NCBI RefSeq assembly: GCF_001638985.1
Contig: NW_017265147.1
Coordinates: 775,545-839,544, forward strand
Direction: 5' to 3'
DNA length: 64,000 nt
Origin: Phycomyces blakesleeanus NRRL 1555(-)
Taxonomy: Eukaryota; Mucoromycota; Mucoromycetes; Mucorales; Phycomycetaceae
A model generated the notes under the pieces. The model had not been told where the DNA came from. It did no database searches and saw nothing but the letters and a program-made list of their open reading frames with translations. A program made the position numbers and the translations under genes. This document shows, in pieces, positions 36,649 to 48,208 of the stretch. Position 1 is the first letter of the stretch. Every line of letters begins with the position of its first letter.

Positions 36649-37605
36649 TCTGTACTTGTAGTTTTGGGAGTGGGGAGAGTTGAAAGCGAAGTAAACAAAA
36701 AATTGAGAGCGGGTATTAGAAAACTTGATTACCCAGGTGCGAAGGGTAAGGTTTAGGTTGACGTAACAAAAAGTAAAGTAACATTTGGTACCCCGATGAA
36801 TTATTTTATTTTATTTTATTTTAAGCTGGATAGATCTCCAGTCATTTTCTCCCTCCTCTCTACCTATCTGTCTGTCTGTCTGTTTATCTCTGGCTTCCTT
36901 TTGTATATATCTATATACATATATTGGATAAATTCATGCTAGGATTTCTTCAGCTCGAAATGTAAAGAAAAGATGACAGGAAAATTACAGATTTAATGGT
37001 TGATTTGGGCTTAAAATTTCTAGTTTGAGATTTTTGATATGTTTTCACTCTCAAAATATAACCCACAAAAATAGCACAATAGACATCCAATAATACCAAA
37101 TATCGGTCAAAAAGAGTGGTCTTCAGTATTGAAAAAATATATATTCATAAATGATCAAAAACTGTCAAAAGTTTATATAATATACTTTAGTTTCTCCTTA
37201 TCCTTCTCTTTTGTAACAACCTTAGAGATACAAGATCGGTTGTATTGAAAAGACAAGTGAAAATCATTAAGAAAAGAATCTTGCCCGTATTATATGTTTT
37301 ATATATATAATTATTTATGGGTATACCCTATAGAAAAAAAAATAGGCGATTTTAGTGAATTGTTGCAAGTTTTCCGGGGTTTAAAGCGTCTTGTAGTTGA
37401 GTTTTAATTGAGCACCAGTTTCTCTCTCGCTCTCTTTTATATTCTACTTTTTTTTTACCCCACCATGTTTTTTGCAGTCAAAGCAAAACATCTTTTTCTT
37501 AGCTTTTTCAACCCATTACAAAACTAAATACCAAGTTATTCAAATCTAATGGCTTACCAGCGGTAGCTTGGGTGGGTCCTAAGCGGTAACCAGGACGGAA
37601 TTTTA
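36649..37605. other. intergenic region with TTTTA tracts
   Basis: Promoter of Cox9 (minus) at the left, a TTTTA pentanucleotide tract near 36802-36823 and a CTGT tract near 36868-36882. A GC-richer patch near 37555-37605 encodes MIKFRPGYRLGPTQATAG on the minus strand before a GT, but no continuing exon was found. Confidence 0.45.
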
Positions 37606-37848
37606 TCATCTTCTTTGAATTCTGGTCAGTCTTTGTCTCAAACGACGACCCTCCTGGAGATCTTCTTCTGCTTGTCTTCTGATACGTCCAATCCGAATGA
37701 CGCGGGTGAACCTTACAGGTATAGTCTCATCATATCTCAGATTGTTAAGTATATGTCGGAAGTTCAGGACAGCAGCAAGATCCCGATTCCACAAACGATG
37801 CATAACCTCTGACCCGTCCATGTTCTCCAAACAATTTAGATTGGTACA
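37606..37848 (-). pseudogene. Fanzor/TnpB-like nuclease C-terminal relic
   Basis: The minus strand encodes a cysteine pair CTNLNC followed by MHRLWNRDLAAVLNFRHIL and a basic tail ending in a stop. CxxxxC followed after about 10-20 residues by a WNRDxxAxxN block is the end of the zinc ribbon plus the RuvC-III aspartate motif of TnpB/Fanzor RNA-guided nucleases. Only about 80 residues remain. No matching N-terminal or RuvC-I/II sequence is visible upstream (37849-38120), so this is a fragment of a mobile element rather than a working gene. Alternative: another transposase with a similar tail. Confidence 0.5.
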
Positions 37849-40800
37849 TCTAAAAAAGGACTTGTTTTTATTTTTTCACAAGGTCTAGAATTATTAAATG
37901 TCTTTAAAAAGAACACACTTAATAACTATGAAGACTAGTATTAATAAAATAGGAATCAGCAAAGTTGACAAAAGAAAGTAGCTTGAGAAGAATTGACAGA
38001 AAAATATCTACATCATGTACAGTTTGGTTGTCAAGATTGCTCGCATGCTCATTAGAAATCTCGGTAGATTTAGAGAATCGCAGGGAATCTGTCTTCTTGT
38101 TTTTCAAAAGTAGGAATCAAACATGACAATGTTAACACAAAGTAGGTTTATACTCTTTGATAAAAAGAATCAATTAAGCAATATACATACCTTCATCAAT
38201 ATCATAGTACTTAGAGAATAGCCTTTTTTTATATAAAAAATGTAAAAAGTATTACATAAAAATAGATATATGTATATCATTTAGTAACTTTATAGCTTAA
38301 ACTGTTACTAAATATCATAAAAAATAGTACTTCTTCTTTCCATACTTTATATTTAACTTGTATTATTTTGATCAATAAAAACTATAAAATTCAAATATAA
38401 AACCGTGTATTTGTTGAACCAATTATAAGAATAGAGATATCTAAAAAAAGGTATAGATTTGTCATATTTAGAATATTTGATTGGATTATATGTGAAAATG
38501 ATCTGAAATCTAACAAATTGTACTATCCAAATGTGTTCTAAAAAGAGAAATAGATACCTAAAAATGGTATAATTTTGCTACTTTAGACGATTTTATTGGA
38601 TTAGATAAAAAAGTAATTTTAACTCCAATAAATAGTATTCGCTGTAAATACTTTTAATTTACTAAAAACCAATATTCTATTGGCAGAAAGTACAACTCCG
38701 CGACCGTAGGAATTATACGGTCCCGTATATCTTATACGAATCCATATAATTCCTACGGTTGCGGAGTTGCAATTCCTGCCATTTACTACAATTATAGCTT
38801 ATTCAAGCGAGTTTTCCGTTGATAGATCGTTATCTTTACATTAGAATTAAATAACGCAAATTTGGGGTTTCCTTTCTAAATTTTCTCACACTAATAAAAG
38901 TCAAGAAGAAGGAAAGAAAGTCTAAGGAAACTATGCAGAAAATAGTGGTGTTTATTCTTAGGTTGAAACCTGTGAGCGGCTTCTCCCACAAATTTGATCT
39001 AAACAATAATCTGTAATAGACGATATCCCGAGATATGTGGCGTATCTAGTATACCGTGTTCTCCAATTAGATGCATATATAAGTCAAAATATGAGCTTTT
39101 TTATTTTATTTTATTTTAAAAAAAATCATTCAGTTTGGCACATTTTGCCGTTGGTATATCTTTGTGAGTGGATTACCAATACTTATTCTTTATTTTATTT
39201 CGAAAAACACTCGCCGCATTTATGGCCATGATATGTAGGTTATGTCTTGGTGATCTTGAGATCTACTAATGCCATGGAATCATACCGAGTGTTGACATGA
39301 CTCTAGAGTCCATGATAGTTTGAAAGAAACTGGAGATGTGTGTATGTGGCTTTGACCAGCTTCGGCGGACTCTCTTTGGAAGCAACGGCTGTACAAAGAA
39401 ATAAAGAAATATAGGAGGTATGTTTCAACCTTCTGTTTCGTTGTGTCAAGATGCATAATACACTTTCCGGCACATGGGGCTATGAATACCAGAAAGGAAA
39501 GGGATTGATTTTGCTTTGCTTTATTAGGGATCGACTCTTTTAAAAAAAGTACACTTTTACTCTCGATAAAATCTCCAGGCTAATCATGCACCACGGACGA
39601 TAAATTCATATTTTAAGAATAATACGCCAAAGTCTCTCAACCACGCTGCTCTACGCTATCATTATTAGTGTCATACATAGGAGCCCAATTCATTGTGGTC
39701 TTGAGAAGAAGAAGGCTAAAATAATGACCAGTTCTCTTTTCATGCTCTTCTTCTTTGAACCATGTCATGGTGTTAAACGTTGATATGAAGGACAAGTTAA
39801 TTAAGAAAAACAAAGAAAGACGACCTTTTCACAAAGTCCAATGCCGCATAATGTGCCATTTGGGTATAAAAGTTAAGAAACATTTAACTATCAATTTGAG
39901 ATACATATTTATATATTAGACACACTTAGGGGGTGGTTAGTTATTTTATATGATGCAGATATCAGTGTTGATTTGATCATCAAGGTGGGTGGCAATAAAC
40001 TTGCGGCTATGGCCACTTGTCAAATTGGGCATATGAGCAATGTGAAAGCCAGCAGTCTGAAGAGTGTTATAATTCACAAATTCAAGGACCCAGTCCCTGT
40101 GGATTCAGGGTAGTCACTCTTGTCAACAATATGGTTCTATGTTTGTAGAGCTGATAGGTCAATTGTCTATTTTCGAGTATACAAGGAGATATGCGTGGTA
40201 AGAAATCACAAACACAATACCTAAAATAAATAAGAAAGAAACAAAAGCTTAATGTTTACATTTCAAGATAACCTTGTTGAATTCCTTTTCTTCTTTTTGT
40301 ACCACAATTCGTTGTGTGATTAAGGCTTTTGATTTGTTCTTGTAGAGTGGGGGATGTGTAATTTATTTTAATTTTTGAAACTCGCAGGGTGGATATTTCG
40401 TATTGTTATTTTTCGGAAAAGAGTGTATAGTAGGCATTCTATGCAGAGTATCTTTTGTTTAAAAAAATAAATAAATAAAATAAAATAAACTCTTGGCCAG
40501 ATGATTTCATTTGAAATTCGGATTTATACAACTTGAATGGATAAAAATAAAGATAAAAGAAGTATAGAGGAAGGATGGTTGGGTTACTATAGCCAATGGG
40601 TCGGGATACTACTAACAGATCTACAATTGTCAAATTAACTGCTCTATAGAATGTCGACATTCTTATTCACCCATTGATTTTTTTTTGTATTTTATCCGAG
40701 GGTGGTAAAGAGGAGAAAGAGTAGGAGAAGTAGGAGGAGGAGTAGGAGGAAGAGGAATAAGATGAGAAGAAGAGGGGTAGGTCGGTTATTAGATTCCTAA

Positions 40801-41811
40801 CGACGCATACATTTAGCGCAGGGTCTTGACTTGATGTGTTTTAGTGAAAATAGAGTATACTGACAAGATCATCTGACATCGCTTTTTATTTTATTTTATT
40901 TTAGTCAGTCGGTCAGTCGGTCGAGCTTAACCAAGGCAAGACAAAATAAAATATGAAATGGTTCTATTGACTATACTAACTTTTAAAGAAGAACTACTTG
41001 AATTAGCAAGTTAAGCTGCTTATAAATACTTTTACGTGTATTTCTACGACATTCATAAAGACCATTTTGGCCGGACCCATAAGACCAGAAAAAATAAATA
41101 AATTTCACAATTGTGGCACACCAAAGAAAGAATTAAAAAAAAAAAAAGTTAGGACGAATCAGTCTTGAAAACTGAGAGAGAAGATCTTTAATGATTTTAC
41201 CTTTTGCAGCGATTTTCACTAGCGCTCCTTGAAGCCGGCCAATGAATTCTAAAAGACCTTGTTCTACAAGGGCACCTACGAAAACCCAATACGGTTTAAC
41301 GCATGCCCTCTAATTTTATTTTATTTTATTTTATTTTATGGCTGCACCCTTTCTTCCCGCCCCTTTTTGTTCATTCCTCTCTTTCTCTTCTACTCTTCTA
41401 TTCTTTCTTTATTGTCTTTATCTATTTTACAGATCAGTCAGTACTCCATTGAATATCTCTTATTTATTATTATTTCTACTAAAATATATTCTTATATATA
41501 AAATAAAGAGGTGGTCCAGCTTTGGTGAAAACAACAATAGCCAAAGTTTTGCAAGGAAAGAAACAAAAATCTATATATTTCCTTGTCTACAGATTTCAAA
41601 GCCTTTTTTTCTTCTTCTTTTTCTTTTATATATACATTATATATTTATTTGGTATTTGATATTTGATATTTGATATTTTTATTATTCACCAATTCATTTT
41701 AAACCAATAGCCTTTCCTTTTTACTTTATCTTTTTTATTCAAAAAAAACAAAAAACAAAACAAATAGCAACAACAACCTTTGCCTACACTTGTGCTGTCT
41801 CTATCGATCCA
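37849..41811. other. 4-kb repeat-bearing intergenic region
   Basis: AT-rich. It contains the palindromic repeat at 38440-38790, several TTTTA/TTTTATTTTA tracts (39092-39118, 40885-40905, 41313-41339), a GGA-rich purine block (40710-40775) and GTCAGTCG repeats near 40904-40922. The 41340-41800 part is a pyrimidine-rich then A-rich leader of the gene at 41812. No convincing protein gene in this span. Confidence 0.45.
38440..38790. repeat. palindromic MITE-like repeat, copy A
   Basis: 38680-38782 is a long imperfect palindrome: TTGGCAGAAAGTACAACTCC on the left pairs with GGAGTTGCAATTCCTGCCAT on the right, with a smaller internal hairpin. About 105 bp to its left (from about 38580) align with 57285-57380, and a shorter copy of the same left sequence (ATATTTGATTGGATTAT type) occurs at about 38470-38520. 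This is a diverged non-autonomous repeat family. Confidence 0.6.
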
Positions 41812-42573
41812 ATGACTTCCAATGTGTACCCATTAGCCTCTTACAGAACCTCCTTGTACTCCAGAATGATCTTCCGGGTCGCTCTATTCATGATTGTATT
41901 GCAGTTACATGTCGCGCTGGCGCAAACCTCTCTGCCTTTACCTTCGATCACGTCAAGTCCAGACCTAGACTGTACAAATAGTACAAATCAGGATTACTCG
42001 AGTTGTTCATCATCATTATCATCATCATCATCATTAGCAACAACAACAACAACAACAGAGTCGGCAGAAGAATCAGAATCATCGTCAATATTATCCACAA
42101 CATCGACCACTGCCACCAGTAACAGCCATTTGCCGACTTCTCTATCCGTTTCCGCTTCCTCCGCTCCGTCCAATACACCAAGATTAACACCCACACCTTT
42201 TGCACCTCAGCCTAGCGTGAATACAACTGGATTTGATTATGGAAATACTGGACCATCCAAGTCTGAAGAGAGCTGGCTCAAGAAGAACAACCGATTTATA
42301 TTTGTAATTGTCCTGGGTGTGGTTGTGGGCGGTTTGATTATCTGGTACATAGTAAGAAGTGTCCAGGGTATGCGGAGACGATTGGAGCAGGAGAACCATG
42401 CACAGATGCTGATGCTCCAGCAAGCCCAGGCTGGACGAAACGACCACCATCACCGTGTGATTCCCGAAGAAAGTTTCAATGGTTACAAAATGGAATTATC
42501 TTCATCTACAATCCCTAGCTCGCCAGCATCACCTCTCGCTCCGGTACACCATGCTGTCCCATCCCATCACTAA
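41812..42573 (+). CDS. single-pass Ser/Thr-rich membrane protein
   Basis: One uninterrupted frame, 253 residues. A hydrophobic N-terminal segment (MIFRVALFMIVLQLHVALAQ, about residues 19-38) is a signal peptide ending at ALA-Q. The ectodomain (about 39-155) is dominated by Ser and Thr, with N-x-S/T sites, and should be heavily glycosylated. A transmembrane helix follows at about 162-182 (IFVIVLGVVVGGLIIWYIV), then a basic R-rich stop-transfer stretch and a cytoplasmic tail rich in Gln, His and Ser. The architecture resembles fungal cell-surface sensors of the Mid2/Wsc type, but no Cys-rich WSC domain is present and homology is not shown. Confidence 0.8.
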   Translation: MTSNVYPLASYRTSLYSRMIFRVALFMIVLQLHVALAQTSLPLPSITSSPDLDCTNSTNQDYSSCSSSLSSSSSLATTTTTTESAEESESSSILSTTSTTATSNSHLPTSLSVSASSAPSNTPRLTPTPFAPQPSVNTTGFDYGNTGPSKSEESWLKKNNRFIFVIVLGVVVGGLIIWYIVRSVQGMRRRLEQENHAQMLMLQQAQAGRNDHHHRVIPEESFNGYKMELSSSTIPSSPASPLAPVHHAVPSHH

Positions 42574-43974
42574 AGAATAAGAAAACGATAAATGAAAAGA
42601 AAAGCCTTTATAATATACACACTACACACACTACACACACCCGCTATACAAACTATACACACTATACACACAATCATATATAATCGTATCCTACAACAGA
42701 TGTACACCCTACTATTTCATCTTACATAACTTTCAAAAATATATACATATACATATACATATACATATATATATATATTCATACACATTCATACATACTC
42801 GTATATCCATATCCATATCCATATCCATATCTATATGTATGTGTGCCTGTGTGCCTGTGTGCTTGTGTGCTTGTGCTTGTGCTTGTGCTTGTGCTTGTGC
42901 TTGTGCTCGTGCATATATATATATATATTACTGTTATCCAAATATTCGATTCACAAAGCATACAAGTCAGAGAACAATATATATATATATATATATATAA
43001 AAGTTTGATTTGCCATTGATTTTTTTTGGTAATCAAATTAACTAAAAAACTAAAAAAGTATAAAACCCCAACTGGGTTACCAGCTTCCTATTGTGGGATG
43101 GGGCTTTGCTCTCCTACACATTACTACATTTCTCAATTAGCAACCTTGCAATACCTCTTTTATATTGTACTTGGACGTACCAAGATACGCGGGCACTATT
43201 TTGTGAAACAGGAGTTTGACCATTGTGGTTTTGGTTCAAATTATCGATATATTGCCAAATACTGTGCTTCCACTCTCAATTTACCGGATCTTTGAAAAAA
43301 ATAAACACCGCTCACTCTTTTGAGCCGATGCCGTTAAAAGTGAACCAGACTCTCTGGTAGTCTAGTCACAAATCATAACCTATATTCCTTTTTTCTTTTA
43401 AATAAAAATAAAAAAAATGCTTTTACTTGAATATACATTTATTATTCACTATCTTGAAAGACACAACTTTTTTTTCTCTTAGATAAAATGAGCAGTATAG
43501 ATCTGTCTTCCAGAGATTTCATAAAGACAAAAATTGATATTTTGTAATTTTTTGTTTCTTAAAAAAAATATCTAATAGTTTATGAGACTAGTTTCTGTGG
43601 CTGATAGAAAGAATCTGGTGCACTTTTAACGATACCCAACTTTTTGGTGATAGGAAAATGACAAACAGCCTTGGCCCTCAACAAACCTCATCTGAAGAAG
43701 GCAGAAACCAAAGCCTACATTGTCATTAGAAAAATTTACAGCAAATAATTGACATGAACTTATCAAAAGAGTGTTTAAATACCTTTTAGTGATAAATGGT
43801 GACTTTAGTTTATCTCGATATAGTTTGATAACAGCTAGTAACTTCCAGCAAGCTCCCCCCAACTGCACAGTCCGGCTCTTTAGAACATAAAAGACGCGCC
43901 TTCTAGGTCAACAGAACCCCCCCCCCCCCATTCATAAAGTATTCAGGTCTTCCGATCCAAGTTATTGATTTATA
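42574..43974. other. intergenic region with simple repeats
   Basis: It contains CACTATACAC-type and CATATA tracts (42615-42780), the TTGTGC minisatellite listed separately, TA runs near 42916 and 42979, and a run of 13 C at about 43918-43930. An open frame at 43026-43295 has a mixed composition and Cys residues but matches no family I know. No firm gene. Confidence 0.4.
42840..42912 (+). repeat. TGTGCT/TGTGCC minisatellite
   Basis: About ten tandem 6-9-bp units of the TGTGCT/TGTGCC type, drifting from TGTGTGCCTG to TTGTGC. The tract lies in the 3' flank of the Ser/Thr-rich membrane protein gene. Confidence 0.8.
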
Positions 43975-44420
43975 GATCCCTTTCTACCTCGAACGTTGGC
44001 GTTTAGAATATGTCAAACGTCCTCGATTAGGTTCAGAGCCGGACTTTGATATTACCAGTAGTCAAAGCCTTTTGATTTCTTGACGGCCTTTTATATATAT
44101 ATCATATCGTGTAGGACTACCAGTATGACAGCCAGCATAATCTTCTTCATTTATTTACTTTTAATATCCTGAATTGAGATTTTTTGATAACCAGTTGATG
44201 TATGCGTCTTGGTCTACAGATAATGACACCATCAGTTGCCAAATTCTTTGTTGATATGCAAAACTTTCAAAAAGATTATGTCTCACACTCAAACAAAGCC
44301 TTGTAACATTTGTAACACTGCGCTTCTTTGGTATCCCAAGTCTGGGCTTTGGCTTTGCGGTACCGATTTTCTCCAAAATCTTGATAGTAGTGTTGATTGT
44401 CATGCAAAAAATCTCCATCT
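43975..44420 (-). pseudogene. Tc1/mariner transposase relic
   Basis: On the minus strand, from right to left, one can read VDQDAYINWLSKNL, then DYAGCHTGS, then YQSPALNLIEDV and HILNANVRG. These match the conserved C-terminal order of Tc1/mariner transposases: the KYLxIL-like block, the QDxAxCHT catalytic-Asp block, and WPxQSPDLNPIExVW with the catalytic Glu. In-frame stops occur, for example where W should precede YQSP and where W should follow EDV, and frames shift, so the gene is dead. Confidence 0.65.
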
Positions 44421-45424
44421 GACTTGCAATCGAAGTTAGCAGGTGTTATTGGCTTTATAGAGCTAAATAACACCATCACACTCAAACTCAAACTCAAACT
44501 CTGATAATTTTTCCTTATGTAAATTATTACAGCCAGGTGTTACAGGTATTATCATTTTTTTATTGATATGCCATTGTGAAAAAAAAAACCTCAAGAATGA
44601 AACGCCTACATGAAACATGAGACGCCTAGAATTGATATAATCAGATAGCCAACTATCAATTGACAGATATATTTTACTTATATCACACACAGTAAGCTTA
44701 TACTACATAAGACCATCAATGAAAAAAAAATTATGGCGTTGCAGATGACAGTTGACCTGGAGTACAGACATGCTTATTCCTTATTGGGTCTACGTCAATG
44801 GCAGCCGTGCCGTTGGATGTGAACAATGAAACTTACAGGTGCTGTCAGAAAGGTTACGGTATCGTTTTAGACGTGCTTTTTCAACGTGCGTTTTCACTCT
44901 TGAGGGGAAGCTGTGCTCTTAAACCACTTGGATTATCTTCTTTCAAAACCGGGACGGTGTAGCTTTATTTGGGTTTCCACTCATAGACCAAGTTAGACGC
45001 GGTCGATTGACAGACGCAAAAAACACTTTCTTCAAGAGGAACTAAAGACAGTGAGAATGTTTGTTGAAAATATACCATTTCATCCAGCACTCAATCAATA
45101 TATCCTCTAAATGCTTGAATAACGAACTTTTGCAACCATCTCGAATATTTGGTCATTTTTTTTTGGTCAACTTAACTTTACACTAGTACCCAAAATTATT
45201 CAAAATAATGGGAGCACAGTAGTTCTAGAACCTTACCATTAAAACATAAAAAAAAACGAATGGCTGCCGGGAAAACATTTTAAATTATTTATATATAAAC
45301 GTATATATATATTTGGAACATAGCCGATAAAAAGCCAAGATATATATATATATATAAAGGTTAGGCTTATTCGCCTATTTTTATTTTGAACTAAAATAAA
45401 TAAATATACAGTAGGTCAGCAATC
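44421..45424. other. decayed repeat-like region
   Basis: The part near 44740-45030 is more GC-rich than its surroundings, with short broken frames on both strands, consistent with an eroded transposon. Not identifiable further. TA tracts flank 45290-45360. Confidence 0.35.
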
Positions 45425-45905
45425 TTACGGGGACGATGTTTCCTGGCGGGGTACGACGTTTCTATCTAACCGGACTAATTCACCGCGACTACCAGTCCGG
45501 GGCCAGGTGTCTTTCTCTAATCCTTCAGGGCAAAATGGCGTGTCCTAAAAAAACACAATATATTCATTGTATGCATCAGCCTTACTACTTTGTCGCCATA
45601 CTTTGTGCCCATTAATCTCTCTCCAGTCACCTAACTCTCATCACCTTAAGACCCACAGTCCAACTTTGGGTAATTTAATAATGAAATGCTGTCTCACACG
45701 GAAAACAAATCCTGTATATTCATTGTATAGCCGTTTGCACCCTAAACTTAGACTTGGTTATAAAAGATACACTATACCAATAACCTGTTATGCAAAAAAT
45801 TATAAAGAGCTGCTGTCATCAAAGACTTTGTGATGCAATATTGTTTGATATTTTACTATTTATTGGGATATTTACGCGCACCTGTCCTTCTCTTTCTTTC
45901 ACCTA
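45425..45905 (+). repeat. unclassified dispersed repeat, copy 1
   Basis: This roughly 480-bp segment aligns with 56285-56725 in the same orientation. Shared strings include TTTCTATCTAACCGGACTAA, GGCGTGTCCTAAAA (AGCGTGTCCTAAAA in copy 2), ATATATTCATTGTA, CTTACTACTTTGTC and CCTTCTCTTTCTTTCA-like ends. No long conserved frame is shared, so it may be a non-coding part of a mobile element. Confidence 0.65.
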
Positions 45906-46978
45906 TTGTATATATGTTACAAGAGTTTAACATCAACTGGCAAGTAATCCTAGCCTACCATTTTATTTTCATTTTTTTAAAGCACAAAGGAAGACCTAGA
46001 TACGAATATTCTGTATCCTGACTTGCAGTAATTATTATAATAAGAATGGATCTTTAGGGACCAGATAGTTATTTCATGTTGGCAAAAAATGGCACTATTT
46101 ATGGTCTGGTAGAATCAACATGTCATCTACCACCAGAAAACTTCGTCACCCTAAGATTAGCGAAGAAACAAATCGGTTTGGCTTCTTGTACTAAAAAGTG
46201 GAATAAAGGTATTGTTACTAACGTAGCCCCAAAGAGAGAAGGGTTTCATGTATATTTGTATTTTAAACAGCCCTTTGGCATTAACAGTATTTCTTCTAGC
46301 ATTAATTATAGCTATTTTGTACGACAGTTGAAACATTATTGGATTAAAATACATAGGTCAGCTAACTATTTATGAGTATGCTTGTAAAAATTTACACTAG
46401 TTTTTGTTTATTACTCTTAAATAACTTCTTTACAATTTTACGCAGATCAAACAAGAAGTTTTTTCTTTGAACGAGCACTCGATCCGCCATAATGAAACTG
46501 CTCAAATTTTAGCTGGTCTTATTAAACCTCTCACTCATGCTTGTCACTTATTGTTTGATAAATTGGCCATTTGTGCGCCGAGTTTAAGAGTAAAGAGATA
46601 ATTGATTAAATCTTATTACTTACAAATGGACGAGCTGTTTGACCTTTCAATTCACGCCGACCTCAATTTTACAAAAGTTATTCACACTCATGTGTAAGTT
46701 GCTCATTTAATGTCACCAGTCAAAGGCGTTTGTTTCTCGATCGTATGTAATTTATAAGTTGTATGATGTAGATGAGCAAGTATTGAGCTGATAATTATAT
46801 TTACCATTGTCTGTCAATTACATCATTGCACTCAATAAACATATTATGGAAGATTGGGATAATTTTAAGAAAAGCAGTGTTCCTTTCTAACTGCTGTTGT
46901 TGCATAGGCTTTCTTGGGATCTCAATCAAATTATGAAAGCTGTGATTATTGAAATTAAAAAAGAAAGGTTAGCTTTTT
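45906..46978. other. broken coding-like segments
   Basis: Plus-strand open pieces occur at 46076-46375 (99 residues starting MLAKNGTIYGLVES), at about 46443-46600 and at 46627-46697 (MDELFDLSIHADLNFTKVIH). They have protein-like composition but no shared frame, start or splice logic. They look like remains of a mobile element, family unknown. Confidence 0.3.
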
Positions 46979-47054
46979 AGAGCATCCCCACCGGATCAAT
47001 TTTTTTATATCTTTAACAAAAAGACAAAGGTTATCTGACTGTTGGGGATGCTCT
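46979..47054. mobile_element. 76-bp MITE-like hairpin
   Basis: The ends are perfect 12-bp inverted repeats: AGAGCATCCCCA at 46979-46990 and TGGGGATGCTCT at 47043-47054. Both are flanked by TTTTA/TTATA-type AT sequence that could be a duplicated target. No coding capacity. It fits a very short miniature inverted-repeat element. Confidence 0.5.
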
Positions 47055-48208
47055 TATATACCATGTATATCTAAGTATTGATCTATCAATTTAGATTGGT
47101 ATTATATACGTATATACATGGCCATGTATTTTTTTTTTAGTAAGTACTAGCTCATCGTATATCTACTTTCAGAAAGCAGTCTAAATTACCGCAATATAAA
47201 AAAGTGGCGTTTCAAACCCCTATTGTAACTCTATAAGTTTCACAAGGGCAATATCTTTATGCCAATAAAGCATATCAGCCTTTAGCCTATTAGTTTTACT
47301 TCGGGAATAAGATTTGTGGAGTCTCTAGATTCGTTTACTAGAGAATATGGGCTAGGCTATTGGAAGGAAGGAAGAATAAAGCCAAAAGACGACACATAAT
47401 CCTTTCTAATTTTAATCATAAAAGTCAAAATTTCAGAAACCATAGCCTACATGTATATATCTATATGTTAAAGAAGGATAAATAAGAGGCTAGAATTTGG
47501 TTGTGTCACATTTCTTGTCAGTAACTTTGGCCTTTTTTTTAAAAAAAAAAAAAATCTCAAAACTTGAAACAATGTCTTTTAATTCGTGTCTTGTGGATTT
47601 ACCTACTTTGAGTTTATCCACAACGGCTATTATTTTTCTCCCTACTTTTGAAGAGTTTCTGCACTAGGTGGGCTCTTCCAAATGTGCTCAATAATAGGAT
47701 TAAGATCTAGGCTCTGGAAAAGCCAAAGATCTTCCAGAGATACCTTTCACTCATCTTCTTGGTAATTATAACCTTTTTTTTTATTATTATTTACTAGCTT
47801 TTGTGAACAAAAAAAAATTCAAGTGTTTCCCGTTGGGATTTATAGAGTCATTTGAAGTTTATTTGGTTAAGAAATCAGAGTTGACTTATAGATAAAAGAA
47901 ATGCTTTGGTTAGACTTCTTTTAAAAAATAAATAAAGAAATAAAAACCACAAAATTTTGTGACCGACCGGCCATCTAATACATTTTATTTTTTGACTGCA
48001 TCTTGAGAGATTCAAAGAATGTTAAAATGTCAGAGAACACAGGCCCAAATTTACAAAAAAAAAATAAAAATAAAAATAAAAAATAAAAATAAAATGAGCT
48101 TTTAACCAACTGGTCGGAATCTCTCTAGTGACGTCACCTTTTATTTGTTGCCCTTCTGAACAGGATCCTCGTTGAGGACGGTCTCCAACCACTTACACTA
48201 ACTATACA
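47055..48208. other. intergenic region
   Basis: AT-rich. It contains the Tc1 relic listed separately and an AAAAATAAAAATAAAA tract at about 48054-48094, and ends in the promoter of the complex I subunit gene. No other gene seen. Confidence 0.45.
47642..47745 (-). pseudogene. second Tc1/mariner transposase fragment
   Basis: The minus strand reads LWLFQSLDLNPIIEHIWKSP and then ends at a stop. This is the WPxQSPDLNPIExxW motif, which carries the final catalytic Glu of Tc1/mariner transposases, with one extra Ile. Upstream sequence is frame-disrupted. It is a short dead fragment, distinct from the one at 43975. Confidence 0.55.

Noticed and set aside
37560..37612. minus-strand MIKFRPGYRLGPTQATAG followed by GT as a first exon of Cox9
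   Set aside because: The intron needed would be about 900 nt, far longer than typical here, and Cox9 already has its normal start at 36648.
40880..40922. TTTTA and GTCAGTCG short repeats as a CRISPR-like array
   Set aside because: The units are contiguous microsatellites without spacers, in a eukaryotic genome.
42779..43036. minus-strand frame of Thr-Ser repeats
   Set aside because: It is the translation of the TTGTGC minisatellite and TA tracts.
43026..43295. 89-residue open frame with several Cys and Tyr
   Set aside because: No ATG context, no splice partner and no recognisable family. It may be repeat debris.
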